A stretch of 64,000 bases of DNA from an uncultured Candidatus Saccharibacteria bacterium (GCA_946482575.1 CAMLRZ010000002.1:1-64000); one strand, 5' to 3'; shown: positions 44,153 through 52,506, counted from the first letter of the stretch. The notes: generated from the sequence alone by a model not told the origin. Made by a program: numbers and translations.

Positions 44153-44854
44153 TCACTTGCCAGCGTAGCGGCTGCCGTTCAGCGTACGCAACGCCTCGTA
44201 GGCCAGCTGCCGGAGTTGGGCCTTGTTGGGACGCATAATTTCCAGGGTCTGGCCGGCCGTGGTGTGCACGAACAGTTCCTGATGCAGTCGTTTGCCGCGC
44301 GAGACGGCGTAGGTCATGTAGGCGCTGTCGACGTCCGGGAGTCCCTTGGTGGAGACACGCTCGGCCCACATGACGTGGTTGTCGTCGTTGTTCTCCTGCT
44401 GGTAGCGGGAGTCGAAAAGCGTCCGACTTACCTGGGGTGTGATGCCGATGGCCATCTGCGGTTTGACGTACTCGATGTCGGTGTTCAGCAGACAGAGCGA
44501 GCGTTCTGCTCGGCCATCTATGTCAGGCATGACGCTGGCCTTGCTCAGGTCATTGGTTAGACCTTCGCCAACAACAGTGCTCCCGAACAGCATGTGTTCA
44601 CCCGTGATGGCGTGAATCTCGGCGAGCGGGATGAGTGAACACGGGTTGATGTAGTCGTACACCGTGTCCGCCGTCGGTGTGGGCTTGGGTGTGTCCAGGA
44701 TCCGGCCGATCATGATCGGCGTGGTCGCCGGCGCAGTGTGCGCACCGGACTGGAGTGTTGAGGCCGGGGCCAGCGTGACTTCCTGTGTGAACGCAGTCGC
44801 AGCCAGTGTGGCGACGCCAAGGGCCAGAGTGACCATTCGAACCAGGCGAGACAT
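44153..44854 (-). CDS. Secreted DUF3558-like protein, GC-rich gene
   Basis: A 233-residue protein with a signal peptide (MSRLVRMVTLALGVATLAATAF, cut near residue 23). The mature part has a Thr/Pro-rich spacer, then DYINPCSLIPLAEIHAITGEH, which matches the PCsLL...ei...G signature of DUF3558, a lipoprotein or secreted domain almost confined to Actinobacteria. A second Cys (SLCLL) could form a disulphide. The rest (MAIGITPQVSRTLFDSRYQ..., KRLHQELFVHTTAGQTLEIM) fits that domain's length. The lipobox Cys is absent. Codon use is GC-rich against an AT-richer background, pointing to transfer, perhaps from an actinobacterial host. GAGGGAG precedes the ATG. Confidence 0.7.
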   Translation of the reverse strand: MSRLVRMVTLALGVATLAATAFTQEVTLAPASTLQSGAHTAPATTPIMIGRILDTPKPTPTADTVYDYINPCSLIPLAEIHAITGEHMLFGSTVVGEGLTNDLSKASVMPDIDGRAERSLCLLNTDIEYVKPQMAIGITPQVSRTLFDSRYQQENNDDNHVMWAERVSTKGLPDVDSAYMTYAVSRGKRLHQELFVHTTAGQTLEIMRPNKAQLRQLAYEALRTLNGSRYAGK

Positions 44855-44923
44855 AGTGCTCCCTCGTGGTAGGTGGATGAGTGCGAGTCCAAAAAAGGAA
44901 GGCGAATGCCTCACTCGTGGCTA

Positions 44924-44951
44924 ATGATACGCCTGCAAGTCAATATGTCAA
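44924..44951 (-). promoter_or_regulatory. Promoter of the DUF3558-like gene, with direct repeat
   Basis: Minus strand: TTGACA (44946-44951), 16 bases, TATCAT (44924-44929). TTGACATATT occurs twice in tandem, the second copy 12 bases upstream, so an operator or double -35 is possible. Confidence 0.7.
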
Positions 44952-45004
44952 CAAATATGTCAAATAATATCTGTAATAGGGCCCGGGTGCGGTACAATAG
45001 AGGT

Positions 45005-45556
45005 ATGGATATTAAGCAATACGAAGAAAAAATGAAACAAGCCGTGGAGTTCTTCCGCGAAGATAGCAAAAAAGTTCGCACTGGCCGTGCTCATGCCAGC
45101 ATGCTAGACGGTGTAATGGTAACCGCGTATGGTTCGCCAATGCCCCTGATCCAGGTGGCCAACGTTACTGCACCTGAGGCGCAGCTTTTGCAGATTACCC
45201 CATTTGACCCTAACAACCTGCAGGCAATCGCTGCCGCAATTCGCGACAACCCAACGCTGGGCCTCAACCCATCTGACGATGGTCGCGTGGTTCGTGTGCC
45301 TATTCCGGCACTAACCGAGGAACGTCGTCGTGAGTACGTTAAGGTATTGAGCGGCAAAGTCGAAGACTGCATGGTGCGTCTGCGTGGCGTGCGCCATGAT
45401 GCCATGGATGCGATCAGCAAAGCCAAAAAAGACAAAGAAATTGGCGAAGATGACGCAAAACGCCTCGAAAAACAGGTTGACGACACTATGGCTAAGGCAA
45501 AAGTTGAGGTGGATGCTGCAGCCAAGGCCAAAGAAGCCGAAATTATGACCGTCTAA
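45005..45556 (+). CDS. frr: Ribosome recycling factor
   Basis: Splits post-termination ribosomes together with EF-G. The 183-residue protein has the typical pattern FFREDSKKVRTGRAHASMLDG (near 20-38), ITPFDPNNLQAIAAAIRDNPTLGLNPSDDGRVVRVPIPALTEERR and a Lys/Ala-rich C-terminal helix. The ATG at 45005 is 6 bases after TACAAT (44993-44998), so the transcript is probably leaderless; the longer open frame upstream is antisense to the DUF3558-like promoter. uppS follows, a common order (tsf, frr, uppS, rseP). Confidence 0.94.
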   Translation: MDIKQYEEKMKQAVEFFREDSKKVRTGRAHASMLDGVMVTAYGSPMPLIQVANVTAPEAQLLQITPFDPNNLQAIAAAIRDNPTLGLNPSDDGRVVRVPIPALTEERRREYVKVLSGKVEDCMVRLRGVRHDAMDAISKAKKDKEIGEDDAKRLEKQVDDTMAKAKVEVDAAAKAKEAEIMTV

Positions 45557-45597
45557 CCAGCGACTCTTCAAGCAAATTAAGGTACAATGAGAGCAAC

Positions 45598-46302
45598 ATG
45601 AGTGAGCAGACAGAAACGGCCGCAGTACCGGAGCATTTAGGATTTATCCTGGACGGCAATCGCCGCTGGGCGCGTGAGCATGGCGTGCCTGTAATTGAGG
45701 GCTATCGCCAAGGATGGCGCGCCTTTAAAAAGATCGTCGATTCTTCTATTACGCACGGCGTCCGCTACGTTTCGGCCTATGCTTTTTCTACCGAGAACTG
45801 GAAACGCGATCGCAAGGAAGTGCAGAGCTTAATGCGATTGTTTCTGTGGATCGCGAAGCACGAGGTCAAAGAGCTAAACCGTGAGAATATTCGCTTGCGG
45901 GTGGTAGGCTCTAAGTTGCGCTTGGGTCATGCCTTGGCGCACGCTATTCGCGAAGCCGAAGAGCTTACCAAGGATAACGATCGCGGTACGTTGCTGCTGT
46001 GTTTGGACTACGGCGGCCAGCAAGAGATTGTTGATGCCGTAAAGCGCATTGCCGAGGCCGGCTACCCCCCCGAAGAAATCACGCCTGATCTGATCAGCAA
46101 ATTTTTGTATGCCCCCGATGTTCCGGCACCCGACCTTATTATTCGCACATCTGGCGAGCAGCGCTTAAGCAACTTCATGACCTGGGAAAGCGCCTACAGT
46201 GAGTTTTTGTTTGCAGGAAAAAAATTGCCTGATTTTGATGAAACAGATTTAGAAGCAGCATTAGCTGATTATGCAAATCGCCAACGGAGGCTAGGAAAAT
46301 AG
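45598..46302 (+). CDS. uppS: Isoprenyl transferase (undecaprenyl diphosphate synthase)
   Basis: Makes the C55 lipid carrier for cell-wall precursors. The 234 residues hold the catalytic segment LGFILDGNRRWAREHG (14-29, with the Asp and the Arg pair), YVSAYAFSTENWKRDRKEV and the end motif LIIRTSGEQRLSNFMTWESAYSEFLF. TACAAT 9 bases before the ATG suggests its own near-leaderless promoter. Its stop overlaps the next start by one base. Confidence 0.94.
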   Translation: MSEQTETAAVPEHLGFILDGNRRWAREHGVPVIEGYRQGWRAFKKIVDSSITHGVRYVSAYAFSTENWKRDRKEVQSLMRLFLWIAKHEVKELNRENIRLRVVGSKLRLGHALAHAIREAEELTKDNDRGTLLLCLDYGGQQEIVDAVKRIAEAGYPPEEITPDLISKFLYAPDVPAPDLIIRTSGEQRLSNFMTWESAYSEFLFAGKKLPDFDETDLEAALADYANRQRRLGK

Positions 46303-47429
46303 TGGGAATATTCTTATTAATTGTCGGGTTGTTATTATTTGTTGGCCTGGTGGTGATTCACGAGTTTGGTCACTTTTTGGCCGCACGCCGTAACGGTGTG
46401 GATGTTGAAGAGTTTGGCATTGGATTTCCACCGCGCGCCTGGGCCAAAAAGACCAAGGGCGGGTTTGACTTTAGCGTGAACTGGCTGCCAATCGGTGGTT
46501 TTGTGAAATTAAAGGGTGAGCACGACTCCGACACCGAAAAAGGCAGCTTTGGTGCTGCATCGTTGTCGGCCAAGGTAAAAATCATGCTGGCTGGTGTTGG
46601 CATGAACCTGCTCGGCGCCTTTGTTATTTTCACTGCCTTGGCCTGGATCGGTATGCCGCAGTTAATCGACAATCAATTCAGTATCGCGAGCGATGCACGT
46701 GTGGCCAAACAAGAGGTGTTGGTAGGCTTTGTAGAAGGCGGCTCGCCAGCCGCCAAGGCTAAGCTGCAGGTCCGTGACCAAATTGTGGGCATTGGCGCCT
46801 CGCCAACAACTCTTACCGCCGTCCAGAGTGCCAGTCATTTGCCAACCGTCACTAAGCAATACGCGGGCAAAACAGTGTACATTAAGTATTTGCGTAACGG
46901 CGAAGCCAAAATTGCCAAAACCCAATTGCTCAGTACTGCTGCGGTAACGGCCAGCCAAAACACGGCTAGCCCCAAGGGTTATTTGGGCGTTGCTCCTACC
47001 GAATACAAGTTAGTAAAGCACACGTGGTCGGCACCAGTGGTGGCTGTAGGAACAATGTGGCAATTAACCGCAGCGACGTTCCAGGGCTTGGGCACGGCAA
47101 TTAGCGCGTTATTCCACGGCGAGGGCGCCAAGGCCTCTCAGCAGGTATCTGGTCCGGTGGGTATTGTGGTGTTGCTCAAGAACGGCAGCCTGTTGGGTGT
47201 TCAGTTTATGTTAATGATTATCGGTGTCATATCGTTGACGCTGGCGATCATGAACGTCTTACCAATTCCAGCTCTTGACGGTGGTCGTTTGTTTGTAACA
47301 CTTATTGCACGTCTGTTAGGCAAGCCCTTGACCGAATCAACGGAAGAGCGCATCTATGGCACCGGTTTTGCGCTGCTCATGTTGCTTGTAGTTGTAATAA
47401 CCATTGTTGATGTCAAACGATACTTCTGA
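46302..47429 (+). CDS. rseP: Site-2 (M50) intramembrane zinc metalloprotease
   Basis: Regulated intramembrane proteolysis enzyme. HEFGHFLAAR (zinc motif HExxH) lies in the first helix at about 20-29, a PDZ domain (VGFVEGGSPAAKAKLQVRDQIVGI) in the middle, and NVLPIPALDGGRLF with the third zinc ligand near the end, between helices. The start is GTG, preceded by CGGAGG and overlapping uppS by one base. It ends in TGA, read as a true stop since the protein ends in the usual place and the next gene starts just upstream. Confidence 0.93.
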   Translation: MGIFLLIVGLLLFVGLVVIHEFGHFLAARRNGVDVEEFGIGFPPRAWAKKTKGGFDFSVNWLPIGGFVKLKGEHDSDTEKGSFGAASLSAKVKIMLAGVGMNLLGAFVIFTALAWIGMPQLIDNQFSIASDARVAKQEVLVGFVEGGSPAAKAKLQVRDQIVGIGASPTTLTAVQSASHLPTVTKQYAGKTVYIKYLRNGEAKIAKTQLLSTAAVTASQNTASPKGYLGVAPTEYKLVKHTWSAPVVAVGTMWQLTAATFQGLGTAISALFHGEGAKASQQVSGPVGIVVLLKNGSLLGVQFMLMIIGVISLTLAIMNVLPIPALDGGRLFVTLIARLLGKPLTESTEERIYGTGFALLMLLVVVITIVDVKRYF

Positions 47430-48189
47430 GTCTAACCACGCACAGCACTCTCGTGCGGCCTGGGGCCCCTGGCGCGCCTCCTTTGGCACAGTGCTCAGTT
47501 TTTTGGGAGCGCAAGTTTTTATTCAGATTGTAGTGCTGGCTTATTTGGCGGCAAATAATAATTCGCACGCTTTGCTTGCCACGCTCACTAACTCTATTGC
47601 AGGCCAGTTCTGGATTACATTGCTGGCAGAAATTGTAACATTGGCCATTATTTGGCTGTTTGTTCGCCACTGGTCGTGGCAAAAAATCCGACAGGGAATG
47701 GGTTTAGGAAAGCTACGCTGGCGAGATGGTGGCTACGCACTGTTTGGCGTTATTTTGTACCTTGCTGCCTATACGCTGACGCTTAATATTACGAATGCCT
47801 TCTTTAATGTTGACGTAAACCAGGAGCAGTCGATTGGGTTTAGTGGTGCTTCGGGATTTGTGGCCCTGGCACTGACAGCTATCAGCCTGGTAATTTTGCC
47901 ACCATTGGTAGAAGAAATTGTCTTCCGCGGCTTCTTGTACGGCGGATTGCGCAAAAAACTTACCCCTGTTTTTGCAGCACTAATTACCAGCGTGGCGTTT
48001 GCGGCACCACACGCGTTAGAAAGCAGCGACGGCAAATTGCTGTGGGTAGCGGCTATCGATACGTTTACGCTGTCCTTGGTACTCTGTTATTTGCGGGAAA
48101 GGACAGGGTCAATTTACGCGGGCATTGGGGTGCACGCTATCAAGAACGGCCTGGCTTTCATCACCATTTTTATCCTGCACCTCCGGTAG
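47410..48189 (+). CDS. CPBP-family intramembrane glutamic endopeptidase
   Basis: A 259-residue protein with about seven hydrophobic helices. LPPLVEEIVFRGFLYGGLRKKL carries motif 1 (EExxxR) of the CPBP/Abi (CAAX protease-like) family, and HALESSDGKLLWVAAIDTFTLSLVLCYLRERTG with IYAGIGVHAIKNGLAF gives motifs 2 and 3 (His). Substrates are unknown; family members cut prenylated or bacteriocin-related proteins. The start (ATG 47410) lies 20 bases inside rseP, so translation is coupled with the site-2 protease. Confidence 0.85.
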   Translation: MSNDTSESNHAQHSRAAWGPWRASFGTVLSFLGAQVFIQIVVLAYLAANNNSHALLATLTNSIAGQFWITLLAEIVTLAIIWLFVRHWSWQKIRQGMGLGKLRWRDGGYALFGVILYLAAYTLTLNITNAFFNVDVNQEQSIGFSGASGFVALALTAISLVILPPLVEEIVFRGFLYGGLRKKLTPVFAALITSVAFAAPHALESSDGKLLWVAAIDTFTLSLVLCYLRERTGSIYAGIGVHAIKNGLAFITIFILHLR

Positions 48190-48193
48190 CACT

Positions 48194-48221
48194 TTGCATA
48201 TAGAGGTCCAAGGGGTATAAT
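48194..48221 (+). promoter_or_regulatory. Promoter of proS leader
   Basis: TTGCAT, 16 bases, TATAAT. The leader ORF ATG is 11 bases after the -10. Confidence 0.6.
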
Positions 48222-48232
48222 TATCCGTAATT

Positions 48233-48292
48233 ATGCGTCGCCAATCCCTACATATTCCTGGTGCATTGTTCATCCCGGCCTGCAGGCCGTAA
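48233..48292 (+). CDS. Candidate proS leader peptide (19 codons)
   Basis: ATG to TAA, encoding MRRQSLHIPGALFIPACRP. Proline codons are CCT at codon 9 and CCG at codons 15 and 19; the last two lie inside the hairpin at 48276-48289. It begins 11 bases after the -10, so it would be nearly leaderless, like the serS leader. Three Pro in 19 codons is above average but not decisive alone. The position directly before the prolyl-tRNA synthetase gene is the main argument for a role in attenuation. Confidence 0.45.
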   Translation: MRRQSLHIPGALFIPACRP

Positions 48293-48300
48293 TTTTCTTT
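48276..48300 (+). terminator. Candidate attenuator hairpin upstream of proS
   Basis: CGGCCTGCAGGCCG is a perfect 14-base palindrome (5-bp stem, TGCA loop) followed by TAATTTTCTTT. It covers the last leader codons. The stem is short, so termination would be partial. Confidence 0.4.
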
Positions 48301-48348
48301 GTCTTAGATTTTTTAACAGATTAATTCCTGAAAGGGAGCATATAAACC

Positions 48349-49608
48349 ATGAAAATGACGCAGCTTTTTACCAAGACCAGCAAGACGGTTCCTGCTGATG
48401 AGGTGGCTAAAAACGCTCAATTGCTCATTCAAGCAGGGTATGTGTACAAGGTTATGGCCGGTGTGTACGCCTATACACCCCTAGGCCTGCGCGTGCTCGA
48501 GAACATCAAGCAGATTGTCCGCGAAGAAATGAATGCAGTTGAGGGGCAAGAACTAATCATGACCAACCTGCAGCCCAAAGAAACGTGGGAGACCACGACT
48601 CGCTGGAGCGATGATGTAGTAGACGTGTGGTTCAAAACCAAGCTCAAAGATGATACCGAGATTGGCTTAGCCTGGTCACACGAAGAGGCAATTATGGAGA
48701 TGATGCAGAAGTTCATCGAGAGCTACCGCGACTTGCCTGTAAGCGTATACCAGTTTCAGACTAAACTCCGAAACGAATTGCGCGCCAAAAGCGGCATCAT
48801 GCGCGGCCGTGAATTTGTCATGAAGGACATGTACTCCTTGCACGCTAGTGCCGAAGACCTGGACGCGTACTACAATAAAGTTATCGATGCCTACAAACGC
48901 ATTTACGAACGTCTGGGCTTGGGCCAAGACACATATGTTACCTTTGCCAGCGGTGGCGCATTTACTAAATTCAGCCATGAATTCCAAACAATCTGCGAGG
49001 CAGGTGAAGACATTTTGTACGTACACCGCGGTAAAAACATTGCCGTGAACGAAGAAGTCCTAGAAGATGCCATTAAAGAATTAGGCATCAACAAGGACGA
49101 GCTCGAGAAGGTAAAAAGCGCCGAGGTAGGCAATATCTTCAACTTTGGTACTGAAAAATCCGAGCAAATGGGCATCTACGTAACAGATCACGATGGCGAG
49201 CAGAAGCCTATTTATCTGGCCTCATACGGTATTGGTGTTACTCGCGTAATGGGCGTGCTGGTAGAGAAGTTCTCTGACCAAAAAGGCTTGGTCTGGCCCA
49301 CGAACGTTGCGCCTTTCCAGGTAATCATCAGCCAGCTAGGAGATGATGAGCCAGTACAAAAAGCTGCGTATGATATGTATCAAAAGTTGACTGAGGCAGG
49401 CGTTGCGGTATTATATGATAACCGCACAGATGCACGTCCAGGAGAGAAATTTGCGGACGCCGATCTATTAGGCATCCCGTATCGCGTTGTAGTAAGCGCT
49501 AAAACGGTTGCGGCTAACAAATATGAGGTGAAGAAACGCACTAGTAACGAGTCAGAACTACTTAATCTGAATGATGTGATAAAACTTACCTCCCAGAAAG
49601 GGGCTTAG
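48349..49608 (+). CDS. proS: Prolyl-tRNA synthetase, compact form
   Basis: Class II synthetase that charges tRNA-Pro. Visible features: GVYAYTPLGLRVLENI (motif 1 region), the motif 2 segment LRNELRAKSGIMRGREFVMKDMYS, and LASYGIGVTRVMGVLVEKF (motif 3). The C-terminal anticodon domain (VAPFQVIISQLG..., ARPGEKFADADLLGIPYRVVV) is present. At 419 residues it lacks the 180-residue INS editing domain that bacterial ProRS carries between motifs 2 and 3. AAAGGGAG lies 13 bases before the ATG. A leader ORF with Pro codons and a hairpin lies upstream. Confidence 0.93.
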   Translation: MKMTQLFTKTSKTVPADEVAKNAQLLIQAGYVYKVMAGVYAYTPLGLRVLENIKQIVREEMNAVEGQELIMTNLQPKETWETTTRWSDDVVDVWFKTKLKDDTEIGLAWSHEEAIMEMMQKFIESYRDLPVSVYQFQTKLRNELRAKSGIMRGREFVMKDMYSLHASAEDLDAYYNKVIDAYKRIYERLGLGQDTYVTFASGGAFTKFSHEFQTICEAGEDILYVHRGKNIAVNEEVLEDAIKELGINKDELEKVKSAEVGNIFNFGTEKSEQMGIYVTDHDGEQKPIYLASYGIGVTRVMGVLVEKFSDQKGLVWPTNVAPFQVIISQLGDDEPVQKAAYDMYQKLTEAGVAVLYDNRTDARPGEKFADADLLGIPYRVVVSAKTVAANKYEVKKRTSNESELLNLNDVIKLTSQKGA

Positions 49609-49612
49609 CTGC

Positions 49613-49618
49613 TATAAT
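49613..49618 (+). promoter_or_regulatory. Extended -10 promoter of greA
   Basis: TGCTATAAT, an extended -10, just after the proS stop. No clear -35 is seen. Confidence 0.5.
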
Positions 49619-49683
49619 AGCAAATAGCCCAAAAGGGATAGGTACGCTCCACGATCGAACAGCATGACAAAAGGAGATATAAC

Positions 49684-50145
49684 ATGAAGAAACAATTCCA
49701 CTTGACCCAAGCCGGTGTAGATGAACTAAAAGCTGAATTAACAGAGCTGGTTGGTTTGCGCTCTCAGATTGCTGATCGTATCAAAACAGCCCGTGAATTT
49801 GGTGATTTGAGCGAGAACATGGAATACAGTGCCGCTCGCCAAGACCAAGAACGCAACGAAGCTCGCATTGCTGAGATCGAACACATTTTGGCAAACGTAC
49901 AGGTAATTACCACGCCTAAAAACGACAGTAAAGTTGTATTGGGCTCAAAAGTTCAGCTTAAAAGCAGCACAGGCAAGACTAAACAGTTCCAGGTTGTTGG
50001 CACCGTTGAGGCAGACCCATTGAATGGTAAAATCTCCGACGAGTCGCCAATTGGTCAGGCATTGCTTGGCAAAAAAGAAGGCGAACACGTAGAGATCAAG
50101 ACTCCAGCCGACACTACCACGTACACTATTAGCAGCATTGGCTAA
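49684..50145 (+). CDS. greA: Transcription elongation factor GreA
   Basis: Rescues backtracked RNA polymerase by stimulating transcript cleavage. The N-terminal coiled coil has LKAELTELVGLRSQIADRIKTAREFGDLSENMEYSAARQDQ, with the acidic tip D-LSEN-E that enters the polymerase channel. The FKBP-like C-terminal domain includes YTI near the end. The 153-residue length is normal. AAAGGAGAT precedes the ATG, and a terminator follows. Confidence 0.95.
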   Translation: MKKQFHLTQAGVDELKAELTELVGLRSQIADRIKTAREFGDLSENMEYSAARQDQERNEARIAEIEHILANVQVITTPKNDSKVVLGSKVQLKSSTGKTKQFQVVGTVEADPLNGKISDESPIGQALLGKKEGEHVEIKTPADTTTYTISSIG

Positions 50146-50164
50146 TCCACCACGAACAAGTACG

Positions 50165-50195
50165 AATGGCTCCGGAGCTCCGGGGCCATTTTTGG
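50165..50195 (+). terminator. Terminator after greA
   Basis: AATGGCTCCGG pairs with CCGGGGCCATT (one mismatch) around AGCT, followed by TTTT. Confidence 0.8.
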
Positions 50196-50262
50196 TTGCC
50201 GCCCTCACGTGGTCTAATCTGTAAAATGTGGTAAAATAGTAACGAAAGTAAGGAAAAACACT

Positions 50263-51792
50263 ATGAACTGGCTAAACCAGATTGTTGACGAGGCAATTCG
50301 TCAGCATCCCGAAGGTGAAATTATTGTATCGTCCGGCGTATCTCCGTCGGGCAAATATCACCTGGGCACGCTCCGCGAAATTTTGACAGCAGAGGTCGTG
50401 ATGCTGGAGCTCAAACGTCGAGGCCGCCAGGCTCGCCACTTACATATCGTGGACGACCTGGATGTATTCCGTAAAGTTCCTGCTGGTTTGCCAGAAGAAT
50501 ACCAACAGCAGTTAGGTAAGCCACTGTGTGATGTCCCTTCGCCAACCGGGCAGGGGTCGTATGCCGACTACTACCTAAATGACATGGTTGAGGCCGCTCA
50601 AAAGTTGCACCTCGAGATGGAAGTGGTGCGCTCACACAAAAACTATCGCAGCGGGTACTACGTGCCAGCTATCGAGAAGACTATGGCCAACTTGCCGGCA
50701 GTACGTAGCGCTATTCAGACTGCCTCCAACCGTCAGTTGGATGAAGATTGGGTGCCAATTCAAATATTGGTAGACGGCCGTTGGAAGAACCGCAAATTCC
50801 TAGGGCTAGATGCCGACACCCAAACTATTCGCTATGCCGACGCCGACGGTGCCGAGGGTCAGGCCGACTACAGCAAGGGCGAAGTAAAGCTCGACTGGCG
50901 CCTCGACTGGCCTGCTCGTTGGTGGTTAATGAACGTCGGCGTAGAGCCATTTGGCCGCGACCACGCCACCAAGGGCGGCAGCTATGACACCGGTGAAGCC
51001 CTCGTGCGCGATGTATTTGGCGCCGAGCCACCCATTCCTGTGCCGTACAACTTTATCAATCGCACCGGTGAAACCAAAAAAATGAGTAAGAGCTCCGGCA
51101 ACACCATTACTGCCTCCGAACTTCTGGACATGTTGCCATCAGAGATTGTACGTTACTTTATTTTCCGCGCCGCTCCAGACAAATTGCTTTTCTTTGACGA
51201 GGGTGAAACGCTGATGCGCTTGTTCGACGACTTTGCCGCATTGCTTGCTGAGCCAAGCAAAACTGAGTCCGACCAGCAGCTGATCGACCTCTGTATGTAC
51301 GGTGTAGATAAGCCAACAGTAAGCAACATACCATTTACGCACCTGGTGGCTAGCTACCAGGCATCGTTAAAGGATCCTCAGCGTACCATTGATGTCATTC
51401 GCCGCACGGAGCATGCTGAAACCGCGCAGCGAGACGCGCAGATTATTAGTGCCGAGCTTCGGTTTATCGATAACTGGTTGCAAAATCGCGCCCCCGAAGA
51501 GGTAAAATTTGCGCTCACCGATAGCGTGCAGGCAAGCGACTTTACCGAGACCGAGCAGGCGTTTATGCGCGCTCTGGCCGAAAAAGTACTGCAGGCTCCT
51601 GCGGATGCTGATGGCGCCTGGTTCCACAATGCTATTTACGAGTTCAAGGAAAGCATGGGCCTAGCCCCCAAGGAAATGTTCCAGACCCTCTATCGTGCAC
51701 TTATCAGCAAAACCTCGGGCCCTCGTGCCGGCTGGTTCTTGAGCATTCTGCCACGAGATTGGCTGGTGGCTCGCTTGAAACTTGAAAAGTAA
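50263..51792 (+). CDS. lysS: Lysyl-tRNA synthetase, class I (archaeal type)
   Basis: Charges tRNA-Lys with a Rossmann-fold class I catalytic core, unlike the class II LysRS of most bacteria. SSGVSPSGKYHLGTLREI (23-40) holds the HIGH-type motif, and ETKKMSKSSGNTI near residue 270 the KMSKS motif. PVPYNFINRTG and WPARWWLMNVGVEPFGRDHATKGGSYD are typical of LysRS I. The 509-residue length fits. TAAGGAAA precedes the ATG. This class in bacteria is found in spirochaetes, alpha-proteobacteria and many CPR, which supports the lineage call. Confidence 0.92.
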   Translation: MNWLNQIVDEAIRQHPEGEIIVSSGVSPSGKYHLGTLREILTAEVVMLELKRRGRQARHLHIVDDLDVFRKVPAGLPEEYQQQLGKPLCDVPSPTGQGSYADYYLNDMVEAAQKLHLEMEVVRSHKNYRSGYYVPAIEKTMANLPAVRSAIQTASNRQLDEDWVPIQILVDGRWKNRKFLGLDADTQTIRYADADGAEGQADYSKGEVKLDWRLDWPARWWLMNVGVEPFGRDHATKGGSYDTGEALVRDVFGAEPPIPVPYNFINRTGETKKMSKSSGNTITASELLDMLPSEIVRYFIFRAAPDKLLFFDEGETLMRLFDDFAALLAEPSKTESDQQLIDLCMYGVDKPTVSNIPFTHLVASYQASLKDPQRTIDVIRRTEHAETAQRDAQIISAELRFIDNWLQNRAPEEVKFALTDSVQASDFTETEQAFMRALAEKVLQAPADADGAWFHNAIYEFKESMGLAPKEMFQTLYRALISKTSGPRAGWFLSILPRDWLVARLKLEK

Positions 51793-51803
51793 CCATCAAC
51801 CAC

Positions 51804-51845
51804 AAAAAATACCAGCGACGTGCAGTAAGTCGCTGGTATTTTTTG
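51804..51845. terminator. Bidirectional terminator
   Basis: A 16-bp stem AAAAAATACCAGCGAC/GTCGCTGGTATTTTTT with a 9-base loop, between lysS and a convergent gene. Confidence 0.9.
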
Positions 51846-52391
51846 TTATTTTTTAGAAGTGTTTTTTGGTGTAGAAGTTTTGGCGGAAGATCCAAGGTAT
51901 CGATCCCGAATCTGGAATAAAAAGTAAAAGCCCAACGCCGAACCGATCAAGGTGCCAATGAATGATCCGACACCACTGTAATCGGTAAACATCAAAATGA
52001 ATCCGTACACTATGTTGACGATGGTGGCGTAGAACAGCAAGTTCCAGCCGGTTTTTTCACGTGCTTTGGTTGGGCCGAAGGCCGCCAGATACAAAAAGGC
52101 TCCTACGGCTAACACGAATAAACTGAGCCATATTCCCACCGTCATACGAGAAGCAATCACTTCATGCGTGCCGTACATGCGGTTAAGCTGGTTGGCGTAG
52201 TCTACCAGGCGATTTGCCACATGCGCCCAGTGCCACAACGACCACAATGAGAGGAGCGAAAAGAACCCCACAATTAAACTAATATAGGGGATGTATTTAA
52301 CTAAAAAATCTTTGCCGCTTTTGGGTAGAGCCGGTGCTTTCTTTCCAAAAACATCGTTCAAAGCGGTTTCGAGGTCGGCGATTACTGCCAT
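51846..52391 (-). CDS. Four-helix membrane protein of unknown function
   Basis: A 181-residue protein. A cytoplasmic N-terminal stretch (LETALNDVFGKKAPALPK) is followed by four hydrophobic helices: YIPYISLIVGFFSLLSLWSLW, VGIWLSLFVLAVGAFLYLAAF, NLLFYATIVNIVYGFILMF and GTLIGSALGFYFLFQIRDRY, then a Lys/Ser/Thr tail. No catalytic motif is seen. It faces lysS across a shared terminator and is divergent from mscS. I do not recognise the family. Confidence 0.7.
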   Translation of the reverse strand: MAVIADLETALNDVFGKKAPALPKSGKDFLVKYIPYISLIVGFFSLLSLWSLWHWAHVANRLVDYANQLNRMYGTHEVIASRMTVGIWLSLFVLAVGAFLYLAAFGPTKAREKTGWNLLFYATIVNIVYGFILMFTDYSGVGSFIGTLIGSALGFYFLFQIRDRYLGSSAKTSTPKNTSKK

Positions 52392-52506
52392 GACACACTC
52401 CTTACTTATGTACTAAGCGTAACTGCAACGTTGTAATTTTGCAAATTACCCACCGTAGGATCAGCAGGAGCTTGCTGACACCGAACAAAACAGTTAAGGT
52501 TAAGAC

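Noticed and set aside
44873..45004. 44-residue N-terminal extension of frr
   Set aside because: It would cross the promoter of the divergent GC-rich gene; the RRF family starts at MDIKQYEEK-like sequence, and the -10 lies just before it.
47427..47429. TGA read as glycine (code 25)
   Set aside because: rseP ends naturally at TGA and the next gene overlaps it; other genes end at normal places, so the standard bacterial code fits.
50263..50300. Lys-rich leader before lysS
   Set aside because: I looked for a leader peptide like those before serS and proS; none with Lys codons is present between the greA terminator and lysS.
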